Origin: Kiloniella spongiae
GTDB lineage: Bacteria > Pseudomonadota > Alphaproteobacteria > Kiloniellales > Kiloniellaceae
Direction: 5' to 3'
Length of the DNA stretch: 64,000 bases
NCBI RefSeq assembly: GCF_001026905.1
Contig: NZ_LAQL01000002.1
Span: 620,001-684,000 of the forward strand
Shown: piece by piece, positions 57,583-64,000 of the stretch
How the letters are laid out: every line of letters begins with the position of its first letter
How positions within the stretch are numbered: position 1 is the stretch's first letter
Notes under the pieces: generated by a model
Told to the model about the DNA's origin: nothing
Databases searched by the model: none
The model's input: only the letters and a program-made list of their open reading frames with translations
Made by a program: the position numbers and the translations under genes

Positions 57583-58245
57583 CTAAATGTCTTTTTTACG
57601 AACCAGCGTCATGCCGTCTGAAAAGGGAAGTGTCACCATTTCGACCCGTTCGTCTTTGACAACGATTTCATTCAATCGACGAATAGCGTCTGTAATCGGT
57701 TCTGTCACAGTTACCTTGGCGACGTTTCCATACCAAAGAACATTATCAATCACGAGCAAGCCGTCAGGCTTCAGGATTTTGAGGCAAGCTTCGTAGTATT
57801 CTGGATATCTCTCTTTATCCGCATCAAGGAAAATCAGATCAAACTCAAGTCCTTTGTCTTCCAATCTGGCAACTTCTGCCAAGGCATCACACAGGCGGAG
57901 TTCTATTTTGTCCTCAACGCCAGCTTCAAGCCAAAAAGCTTCGGCAATGTCTGTGAACTTCTTTTGATTATCCAGTCCAAGCAAAACACCATCATCAGGT
58001 AACGCCCTGGCCATACACAAACTGCTGTAGCCCGTGAAAACACCAATTTCCAAAACCGATCGTGCCTTGAGCAACTTCACCAAAAAGAACAGGAACTGTC
58101 CCTGTTCCGGGCACACCTGCATATGGCCGAATCTCATCTGCAGTGTTTCTGCTCTCAGTCGGGCCAAGAGCGAATCTTCACGCCCACCAAAACTGATTAA
58201 ATACTCCTGCAACTCATCGGTAATAGAAACATGACGAGAATTCAT
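57583..58245 (-). CDS. class I SAM-dependent O-methyltransferase (CCoAOMT-like)
   Basis: Methyltransferase of 220 residues of the caffeoyl-CoA/catechol O-methyltransferase type (Methyltransf_3). SAM motif I VLEIGVFTGYSSLCMARALP (about 61-80), acidic motif LLGLDNQKKF, and metal-binding FDLIFLDADKERYPEYYE followed by LLVIDNVLWYG. Acceptor unknown. It is divergent from the riboswitch-gbcAB unit; a weak ribosome binding site precedes it. Confidence 0.9.
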   Translation of the reverse strand: MNSRHVSITDELQEYLISFGGREDSLLARLRAETLQMRFGHMQVCPEQGQFLFFLVKLLKARSVLEIGVFTGYSSLCMARALPDDGVLLGLDNQKKFTDIAEAFWLEAGVEDKIELRLCDALAEVARLEDKGLEFDLIFLDADKERYPEYYEACLKILKPDGLLVIDNVLWYGNVAKVTVTEPITDAIRRLNEIVVKDERVEMVTLPFSDGMTLVRKKDI

Positions 58246-58461
58246 AAAAAAATTCCATTGTTTTCAAATAATCACGACACCTTTTACCATGGCAACGACC
58301 TATTTCCACAAGCATAAATTACAGTGTCGCAAACGTCGATCTCGCTGTCGTTTTTCAGGGCGACCACGAGGCACGGTTTCATAAAATCGGCCTTAGTAAT
58401 GAATTTAGAAATGACAACTCCTCCAGGTGTTTCATGAAGTTAATATTTTGATTTCATGAAA
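58246..58461. other. intergenic region O-methyltransferase / riboswitch
   Basis: About 215 nt holding the divergent promoters of the O-methyltransferase gene and of the riboswitch transcript. The only clear element is the pair of TTCATGAA palindromes at 58431-58460. No coding region is seen. Confidence 0.5.
58431..58460. promoter_or_regulatory. two TTCATGAA palindromes 22 bp apart
   Basis: The 8-bp palindrome TTCATGAA occurs at 58431-58438 and 58453-58460, two helical turns centre to centre, both preceded by T (TTTCATGAA). They lie immediately before the cobalamin riboswitch and may bind a regulator of the gbcAB-type operon. Confidence 0.5.
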
Positions 58462-58665
58462 ATAATTGGGAAGTCGGTCCGCGCAACTTTACGTCCCACA
58501 GCGCAAACCCGACGCTGCCCCCGCAACGGTAGGAGAGGACCAGAGATCACAAGATATCCACTGGATTAAGCTCTGGGAAGGGTGTGATCTTAGCCATAGT
58601 TCATGGCCCTCTCGAGCCCGGAAACCAGCCTGAGGCAAGTCTAGTAGTCGCGGTGGGCGATTGGA
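58462..58665 (+). promoter_or_regulatory. cobalamin riboswitch upstream of gbcA
   Basis: The conserved cobalamin aptamer blocks occur in order: GGGAAGTCGGT (58468-58478), the B12-box core CTGCCCCCGCAACGGTA (58515-58531), CTGGGAAGG (58573-58581), and GAGCCCGGAAACCAGCC (58614-58630), followed by CGGTGGGCGA at 58651. Spacing and order match the AdoCbl/cobalamin class on the plus strand. The next gene is gbcA, 130 nt on, whose AGGA site at 7 nt from the ATG may be the controlled element. No transporter or B12-synthesis gene intervenes. Confidence 0.93.
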
Positions 58666-58795
58666 ACGACCTGTTGATCTCTAAGCAGCATAAAAGCGCG
58701 CAGAGACAATGCTGTTCCCCTCCCCGTCGCTCGTCAGAATTTACCACTCAGAAAATAATATCTGGGTAGCGCTTGTTGCTGGATAGGACCGAGAG

Positions 58796-60046
58796 ATGAC
58801 TGTATCAGCCCACGACACAATGTTTGACCTGCTTCGCAGTAAAAAACAGAACTACAGCCTGCCGCGAGAGTTTTATAACGATCCGGATTTCTTCAAACTC
58901 GATATGCAACACATCTTCGGGAAGTCATGGATTTTTGCTGGTCTGGTTTGCGACATCCCCAAGCCCGGAAACTTCTTCACCCTATCAATCGGTGACAATC
59001 CTCTGGTTATTGTCAGAGACGATAACAGCGAAGTCCATGCAATCTACAACACCTGTCGCCACCGCGGTTCCAAAGTCTGTCTGGAAGAAAAAGGCCATAC
59101 AGCAAAACTGGTTTGTCCCTATCACCAATGGACCTACAATCTCGACGGCAACCTGCTGTTTGCCGGCAACATGGGCGAAAGTTTTAACCCGGCCGATTTC
59201 CCCCTAAAGAAAGCAAACATTGGCATTGCTGGCGGCATGATCTTTGTCTGCCTTGATGAAAATCCCCCTGCCTTTGCCCCCTTCAAAGAAGCCGTCGAAC
59301 CTTTCCTCAAGCCACACGCATTGGACAGAGCCAAAGTTGCTCACGAAATTACCATCAGCGAGAAAGCAAACTGGAAGCTGGTAATCGAAAACAATCGCGA
59401 GTGCTATCACTGCAATGGCTCACACCCCGAGCTTCTGAACTCCCTTCTAGAGTTCGATAATACAGATGATCCGCGCGCGACCCCTGAATTCAAAGCACTG
59501 GTCGCCAAGAAAACCCGCGACTGGGATGCCTTAGGAATAGCCCACGAAAGCACCCTCCACAATTTGGAATACCGTGCTGTTCGCATGCCATTGGCAGAGG
59601 GTATCCATTCCATGACCATGGATGGTTCTGTTGCCTGTCAAAAGCTAATGGGTGATTTGACCGACCCGGATATGGGTTCAATGCGCCTGTTACATCTGCC
59701 CAATACCTGGAATCATTTCATGGGGGACCATTCAATTGTCTTCCGCGTGATGCCTGTGGGTCCGCAAGAGACATTGGTGACAACCAAGTGGATTGTCCAC
59801 GAAGACGCTGTCGAAGGTGTCGATTACGACCTGGAGAAAATGGTTAAAGTCTGGAACGCCACAAACCATCAGGACAGAGAACTGGCCGAAAACAATCAAC
59901 TGGGTATCAACTCTAAAGCCTATCAGCCCGGCCCCTATGCAGAAGGTGCCGAGTTTGGCGTTATCAATTTCATTAACTGGTATAGCGCCCACATGCTCGG
60001 CAAGTTGTTTGACCCTGCCAAGCTCCAGCTCGCCGCCAGCGAATAA
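58796..60046 (+). CDS. gbcA: Rieske oxygenase, glycine-betaine demethylase type (GbcA-like)
   Basis: Rieske non-haem iron oxygenase alpha subunit of 416 residues. The 2Fe-2S ligands are C87-H89 (NTCRHRG) and C107-H110 (CPYHQW). The mononuclear iron site is in ENNRECYHCNGSHPEL (His205, His210). The ENNRECYHC pattern is characteristic of the GbcA/stachydrine demethylase group that removes an N-methyl group as formaldehyde from glycine betaine, stachydrine or carnitine-like quaternary amines. Glycine betaine is the best guess but not proven. It is the first gene after the cobalamin riboswitch and is followed by its reductase gene. Confidence 0.86.
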   Translation: MTVSAHDTMFDLLRSKKQNYSLPREFYNDPDFFKLDMQHIFGKSWIFAGLVCDIPKPGNFFTLSIGDNPLVIVRDDNSEVHAIYNTCRHRGSKVCLEEKGHTAKLVCPYHQWTYNLDGNLLFAGNMGESFNPADFPLKKANIGIAGGMIFVCLDENPPAFAPFKEAVEPFLKPHALDRAKVAHEITISEKANWKLVIENNRECYHCNGSHPELLNSLLEFDNTDDPRATPEFKALVAKKTRDWDALGIAHESTLHNLEYRAVRMPLAEGIHSMTMDGSVACQKLMGDLTDPDMGSMRLLHLPNTWNHFMGDHSIVFRVMPVGPQETLVTTKWIVHEDAVEGVDYDLEKMVKVWNATNHQDRELAENNQLGINSKAYQPGPYAEGAEFGVINFINWYSAHMLGKLFDPAKLQLAASE

Positions 60047-60135
60047 GCATTCATTTTTAAACTGTACGAGGGCGCAATGACTGCGTCCTCAAAATCAATA
60101 AAGCCCAAAAGGGCGACTAATTGGGGAACTCTAAA

Positions 60136-61233
60136 ATGGCTGAAATGGCTGTTAAGCAGGCTATTAGAGATTTGAACACAACGACGCCGTGGGATAGCCA
60201 CTCTCAAATGCTAGAGTGCGTGATGATCCTTCAGGATACGCACGACGTCAAAACATTTTGCTTTCAAACCACAGACAACAGCTGGTTTCGTTACCTGCCC
60301 GGACAGTTCATTACCATTGAGTTGGAAATTGATGGCAAACCTGTTCTACGGACCTACACCCTGTCTTCCAGTCCATCGCGCCCCTTGTCAATTTCCATTA
60401 CGGTCAAGGCAAATAAAGATGGCTATGCCTCTTGTTGGTTACACGAAAACCTGAAAGAAGGTGATAAAATCAAGGCCCATGGCCCTGCAGGTCTCTTTAC
60501 CCTGCACAACCACATGGCAGATAAATATCTCTTTATTTCAGGTGGGGCAGGTATTACGCCGACACTTTCCATGACACGCTGGCTTTTTGATCAAGGCACC
60601 CATACAGATGTGCATTTTATCCACTGCGCCCGAACACCTTCGGATATCATTGCCCGCCGCGAACTGGAAAGCATGAGCGCCCGCGTCAGCGACATCAAAG
60701 TTGCCTATGCCTGCGAAGAGCCTGATCCTTATGGTGCCTGGACCGGGTATACAGGTCGTCTCAACCAATTGATGTTGGAACTGATTTCACCCGATTATCA
60801 AGAGCGAGAGATTTTTTGCTGTGGTCCAGCACCCTTTATGCAGGCTGTTCGAGATATTCTCAATACAGCTGGCTTCAACATGGACCAATACCATGAAGAG
60901 AGCTTTGAGGCCCCAATCATCGAAGAAGAGGATCGCCCAGAACACGATGACGTTATCATTGATGACGATGCAAAGTCCTCTGTCACCTTCACTAAATCCA
61001 AAAAAGATACCCGGGTTCAGGAATCAGACACCATTCTGACCGCAGCAAAGAAAACGGGCCTTCATATTCCAAGTGCCTGTCAGTTTGGCGTTTGTGGAAC
61101 CTGTAAGGTCAAAAAGGTCTCCGGTGAAGTTCACATGATGCATAACGGCGGGATTACCCAGGAACAGATCGACGACGGCTATGTTCTTGCCTGTTGTTCC
61201 AACCCATTGGGAGACGTTGTTATCGACTTCTAA
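60136..61233 (+). CDS. gbcB: oxygenase reductase (GbcB-like hybrid flavin/2Fe-2S protein)
   Basis: Reductase of 365 residues. FAD domain of ferredoxin-NADP reductase type (about 30-130, LRTYTLSSSPSRPLSISI), NAD domain (LFISGGAGITPTLSMTRWLF, CCGPAPFMQAVRDIL), an acidic linker rich in Glu/Asp (about 260-285), and a C-terminal plant-type 2Fe-2S domain (IPSACQFGVCGTCKVKK, final Cys in VLACCSNPLG). It supplies NADH electrons to the Rieske oxygenase upstream, as in GbcAB. ATG at 60136 has GGGGA 8 nt upstream; a TTG at 60121 overlaps that site. Followed by a terminator. Confidence 0.88.
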   Translation: MAEMAVKQAIRDLNTTTPWDSHSQMLECVMILQDTHDVKTFCFQTTDNSWFRYLPGQFITIELEIDGKPVLRTYTLSSSPSRPLSISITVKANKDGYASCWLHENLKEGDKIKAHGPAGLFTLHNHMADKYLFISGGAGITPTLSMTRWLFDQGTHTDVHFIHCARTPSDIIARRELESMSARVSDIKVAYACEEPDPYGAWTGYTGRLNQLMLELISPDYQEREIFCCGPAPFMQAVRDILNTAGFNMDQYHEESFEAPIIEEEDRPEHDDVIIDDDAKSSVTFTKSKKDTRVQESDTILTAAKKTGLHIPSACQFGVCGTCKVKKVSGEVHMMHNGGITQEQIDDGYVLACCSNPLGDVVIDF

Positions 61234-61247
61234 GAATCTGCATCAGC

Positions 61248-61287
61248 AGAGGTGATCACGGGCAAGATCACCTCTGGGCCACTTTTT
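61248..61287 (+). terminator. terminator after gbcB
   Basis: Perfect 10-bp arms AGAGGTGATC / GATCACCTCT with an 8-nt loop, followed after GGGCCAC by TTTTT. It starts 14 nt past the gbcB stop and separates the riboswitch operon from the FAH gene. Confidence 0.75.
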
Positions 61288-61408
61288 GAAACCATTTAAA
61301 TCTCTTTCGTGCCCAACTGTCACAAATCTTTTCCAAAACTTTCTATCGTCTCTTCAAATTTCTGACGTTATTGTACTCGTAAAGAAAGAAAAACAGGGAA
61401 TAGAGACC

Positions 61409-62254
61409 ATGAAATTACTGCGTTACGGCCCCATTGATCAGGAAAAACCCGGATTATTGGACGAACAAGGGAATATCCGTGATCTTTCTGCAATCGTTGA
61501 CGATATCAACGGCAAAAATCTCAATTCTCTGACACTATCAAAAATACAGAAAATTAATCCCGCCACCTTGCCATTGGTCGAGGGTACACCGAGGATAGGT
61601 TCCTGTGTCACCGGTGTCGGAAAGATCATCTGTATCGGCCTGAACTATCACGACCATGCCAAAGAGGTCGGCGCGAAACCAACACCCGAACCGCGTATCT
61701 TCATGAAGGCAACCTCTTCAATATCCGGCCCCTATGATGATGTTGAAATCCCAAGGGGATCAGAAAAGACTGACTGGGAAGTCGAGCTTAGTGTCGTTAT
61801 TGGTAAAAAAGCAAAATACATCGAAATTGATCAGGCGATGGATCATATCGCTGGTTATTGTTTAGCGAATGATGTGTCAGAGCGCAATTTTCAAATGCAT
61901 AGATCCGGACAATGGGTAAAGGGTAAGAGCCATGACACCTTTTGTCCCCTCGGTCCATGGTTAGTCACTCCAGATGAAATTGAAGATCCGCACCAACTTC
62001 CGATTTGGCTGGAAGTTGACGGTACCCGCTATCAAAACAGCTCAACAAGCAATCTTGTCCACCGTATTCCGGAAACAATCGCCCATCTCAGCCATTTCAT
62101 GACGCTTTTGCCCGGCGATGTTATTTTGACAGGGACCCCGTCCGGCGTAGGTATGGGAATAAAGCCAGATCCGCTTTTCCTTAAACCGGGCATGACAATG
62201 GAGCTTGGAATTGACGGTCTCGGCACCCAAAAACAAACCGCAGTATCCGCATGA
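61409..62254 (+). CDS. fumarylacetoacetate hydrolase family protein
   Basis: FAH-fold enzyme of 281 residues. N-terminal small domain, then ICIGLNYHDHAKEVGAKP and the metal site KTDWEVELSVVIGKKAKYI (Glu ligands), a DVSERNFQMHRSGQWVKGKS loop and the closing GDVILTGTPSGVGMG. The family includes acylpyruvate hydrolases, oxaloacetate decarboxylases and ureidoglycolate lyase-like proteins; the substrate cannot be assigned. Start ATG at 61409 has AGGGAA upstream; the frame is open to 61286 but lacks conservation-like sequence. It follows gbcB but beyond a terminator. Confidence 0.9.
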   Translation: MKLLRYGPIDQEKPGLLDEQGNIRDLSAIVDDINGKNLNSLTLSKIQKINPATLPLVEGTPRIGSCVTGVGKIICIGLNYHDHAKEVGAKPTPEPRIFMKATSSISGPYDDVEIPRGSEKTDWEVELSVVIGKKAKYIEIDQAMDHIAGYCLANDVSERNFQMHRSGQWVKGKSHDTFCPLGPWLVTPDEIEDPHQLPIWLEVDGTRYQNSSTSNLVHRIPETIAHLSHFMTLLPGDVILTGTPSGVGMGIKPDPLFLKPGMTMELGIDGLGTQKQTAVSA

Positions 62255-62429
62255 AAATTTTGCGGAAACCACTGTTCAGTTTTCTATAAAGAGCATTTTC
62301 CCTGCATCAAAAAGATGTGATCAGAAAATTTGTGCTTCCGTTTTGCTCTAAATCATATAAATACTGGCTCCCAATTGAATATAAGAAAGTGAACAGGCAC
62401 AAAGCTCGACAGGAAATCGTGCCATAAAA

Positions 62430-62975
62430 TTGGATCCCGTGTTGATAGCAACCTTGAAAAAACTCCACAGCTATTGGAGTGAGAAAAAACAGCAACGACC
62501 CTTTCCAGCCCGAAAGGATCTTGATCCGCTCGATTTTCACTATGCTCTGGGCGATGTTTCTCTGATTGACGTCGAGCAGGGCGAAAACGATCACAACCCG
62601 ATTTATAAAGTTCGCTTACTCGGCAGTAACATTCAAGAGCGTATTGGAAGCTCCTTCTCAAACCGCAATCTTGATGATTTTCCAGAACAGGATTCTCTCG
62701 ACAAGATGCGCCTCGCCTACAAAAAGGTTCTCAAAACGGGGGAACCTCTGGCTTATCCAAGCTTTTTTAAATACGGCGAAAAAGAGCAACCATTTGTATG
62801 CTGTATCTGGCCTCTTTCAACGAACGGGGAAAAAATCGATATGCTGCTGTGCTGTCGAGAACAAATCTTTGATAGAGCTCTTGTGCCTAATCAAAGCCAA
62901 CTCGCGAAAGAACCGGAAATATGGCCGTACCAGCAATGGGGGAATACCTCACTTCTCTCACCCATGGTTCATTAA
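62430..62975 (+). CDS. PAS-domain protein (PAS_5 family)
   Basis: Product of 181 residues, mostly one PAS-like domain of the alphaproteobacterial PAS_5 type (about 20-145): RPFPARKDLDPLDFHYALGD, then YKVRLLGSNIQERIGSSFSN and a conserved-looking CIWPLSTNGEKIDMLLC strand. No output domain; such proteins probably bind a ligand or partner. The frame begins at TTG 62430, with a GTG at 62439 as an alternative and no clear ribosome binding site. Followed by a bidirectional terminator. Confidence 0.8.
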   Translation: MDPVLIATLKKLHSYWSEKKQQRPFPARKDLDPLDFHYALGDVSLIDVEQGENDHNPIYKVRLLGSNIQERIGSSFSNRNLDDFPEQDSLDKMRLAYKKVLKTGEPLAYPSFFKYGEKEQPFVCCIWPLSTNGEKIDMLLCCREQIFDRALVPNQSQLAKEPEIWPYQQWGNTSLLSPMVH

Positions 62976-63008
62976 AGAGCATGCACTCAAACCAGTACAA
63001 AACAATAC

Positions 63009-63043
63009 AAAAAGGCTCTGAATGATTTATTCAGAGCCTTTTT
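63009..63043. terminator. terminator of the PAS gene
   Basis: Stem AAAGGCTCTGAAT / ATTCAGAGCCTTT with a GATTT loop and A/T flanks on both sides, 34 nt past the PAS gene stop. Confidence 0.9.
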
Positions 63044-63185
63044 AAAATCATCATACAAGTGAAGCGTCACATTTCAACGCTTAGCCTTCTATTCAACAAT
63101 TAGATTTTGAGTATCTAACAAGGCTTTTATAACATCATCCTGCAGGCCCAACCGTACTGAAGCAACACAAACCAATTAACACAAA

Positions 63186-63218
63186 ATAAAGCCAGCCAAT
63201 AAAATCGGCTGGCTTTAT
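63186..63218 (-). terminator. terminator of the RTX-repeat gene
   Basis: Stem ATAAAGCCAGCC / GGCTGGCTTTAT with a 9-nt loop; minus-strand tail TTTTGT. About 50 nt past the RTX gene stop. The sequence between this and the PAS terminator holds no gene. Confidence 0.75.
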
Positions 63219-63268
63219 AAAAAGACATAGAATAACCGTCAGGCCGAAACCTTAAACTTCCAATTGAC

Positions 63269-64000
63269 TTAGTCGATGATAATCTGGGACGCAGGATTGT
63301 TGACCAGATCATCAATACTGTCGATCATTCCACCAGCTGTACCCATATTGTTAAAAGTAATGGAAGAACCGTTGTGGAAGTCAACAACCACGGTACCATT
63401 CTCACCATTATCAGTAACGTTCGAAATCATGGCATTGAGGTCAGCCAGATCCAAACCACCTGCACCGCTATCAACCACATCAGTAAAACGAAGAACATCT
63501 TCGGAAGCGTTAAAATCAGTAACAACATCCTGTCCAAAAATATCATTTACGCCTGTCCCCTTGAGAGAGAAAATAAAGATATCTGCATCATTCCCTCCCG
63601 CCAGTACATCGTTGCCTGTACCGCCATGGAGAGTATCGTTATCGTTTCCGCCCTCAAGGGTATCATTGTTATCACCGCCATAAAGGAGATCGTTGTCGTT
63701 ACCTCCTTCAAGGACATCATCACCTTCATCACCTCTTAGGATATCATGACCATTCCCACCTTCGAGAATATCGTTTCCGATGCCCCCGATAAGAATATCG
63801 TCATCATTGCCACCGCTGAGTTCATCCGCCCCTTCACCTCCGCGAAGTATATCCTTATGATTCCCGCCACTTAAAGTATCATCACCGTCATCGCCATAGA
63901 GGATATCGTTACCATTCCCACCTTCGAGAATGTCGTTATCATCACCGCCAAAAATGATATCATTATCACTTCCGCCATCAATAACATCGTCCCCTTCATC
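63269..64000 (-). CDS. RTX-type calcium-binding repeat protein, C-terminal part (runs off the window)
   Basis: Uninterrupted minus-strand frame of 243 codons entering from the right edge, so the N-terminus is missing. It holds about 15 tandem nonapeptides of the GGxGxDxUx type (for example DILEGGNGN and DTLHGGTGN), forming a calcium parallel beta-roll, then a C-terminal region (DIFIFSLKGTG, then VVTDFNASEDVLRF) that ends the protein in ASQIIID. Such endings are typical of type I secreted proteins. Many repeats have N or D instead of the second G, so calcium affinity may vary. The function of the missing N-terminal part cannot be told; no secretion genes are seen. Confidence 0.88.
   Translation of the reverse strand, partial: DEGDDVIDGGSDNDIIFGGDDNDILEGGNGNDILYGDDGDDTLSGGNHKDILRGGEGADELSGGNDDDILIGGIGNDILEGGNGHDILRGDEGDDVLEGGNDNDLLYGGDNNDTLEGGNDNDTLHGGTGNDVLAGGNDADIFIFSLKGTGVNDIFGQDVVTDFNASEDVLRFTDVVDSGAGGLDLADLNAMISNVTDNGENGTVVVDFHNGSSITFNNMGTAGGMIDSIDDLVNNPASQIIID

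Noticed and set aside
63276-63739. Plus-strand ORFs and a CRISPR-like look in the repetitive right edge
   Set aside because: The periodicity is 27 nt with protein-level GGxGxDxUx repeats on the minus strand; there are no identical repeats or unique spacers. The plus-strand ORFs are shadows of the RTX frame.
1-64000. tRNA, rRNA, transposase, integrase or prophage genes
   Set aside because: Intergenic regions were read for tRNA T-arm and acceptor patterns and for terminal inverted repeats; none was found. This was by eye and does not replace tRNAscan or an IS search.

Overview
The window looks like chromosomal core DNA from a free-living, probably marine alphaproteobacterium of moderate GC content, of the Rhodospirillales/Kiloniellales/Sneathiellales type. 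That placement is an inference. It rests on gene order and family content: an FzlA-type GST-fold protein, the Hsp20/DUF1150 pair behind a ROSE-like thermometer, an NDUFA9-like oxidoreductase beside rnd, and the rnd-kdsD-lptCAB-rpoN-hpf-ptsN cluster. I see no insertion sequence, prophage, CRISPR array, rRNA or tRNA. The window is mostly housekeeping genes; the most interesting material is regulatory.

Layout. 0-5.9 kb: an unknown helical protein, a DUF1269-like stress protein, pheT, pheS and a small lipoprotein. 6.0-15.2 kb: the classical thrS-infC-rpmI-rplT-pheS-pheT order, split between infC and rpmI by about 6 kb carrying an RND efflux pump (adaptor plus permease) and a sarcosine-oxidase-like flavoenzyme. 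infC appears to start at an AUA codon. 15.5-25.1 kb: a mixed accessory stretch with a D-cysteine desulfhydrase-like enzyme, a glycosyltransferase, a hydrolase, a MarR-GNAT fusion leading an azlCD/cupin operon behind a perfect palindrome, an SDR, a TPR protein, fzlA and an ArsR-type regulator. 25.2-31.2 kb: glutamate synthase, gltD then gltB.

31.4-39.5 kb: NDUFA9-like protein, RNase D, then kdsD-lptC-lptA-lptB-rpoN-hpf-ptsN (LPS transport, sigma-54, ribosome hibernation, PTS-Ntr). A 23-codon ORF with its own promoter and a strong ribosome binding site lies between rpoN and hpf. 39.5-42.1 kb: DUF1150 protein, Hsp20 with a ROSE-like leader and a heat-shock-type promoter, a small basic ORF, and a histidine kinase with a degenerate receiver. 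42.4-48.9 kb: an ETHE1-like metallo-hydrolase, pyruvate kinase, GAPDH, glpR and glpK, with GlpR-like operators before both glpK and gap and a possible small RNA between pyk and gap. 49.0-55.1 kb: polyphosphate kinase and the ydbH-ynbE-ydbL envelope operon.

55.3-64.0 kb: a PDR-type reductase, a DUF3012 lipoprotein, an esterase, an O-methyltransferase, then a cobalamin riboswitch directly ahead of a Rieske oxygenase/reductase pair of the glycine-betaine demethylase type (gbcA-gbcB). An FAH-family enzyme, a PAS protein and the 3' end of an RTX calcium-binding protein running off the right edge follow. The riboswitch-gbcAB unit is the most unusual arrangement in the window: a B12 sensor placed over an oxygen-dependent, B12-independent demethylase.
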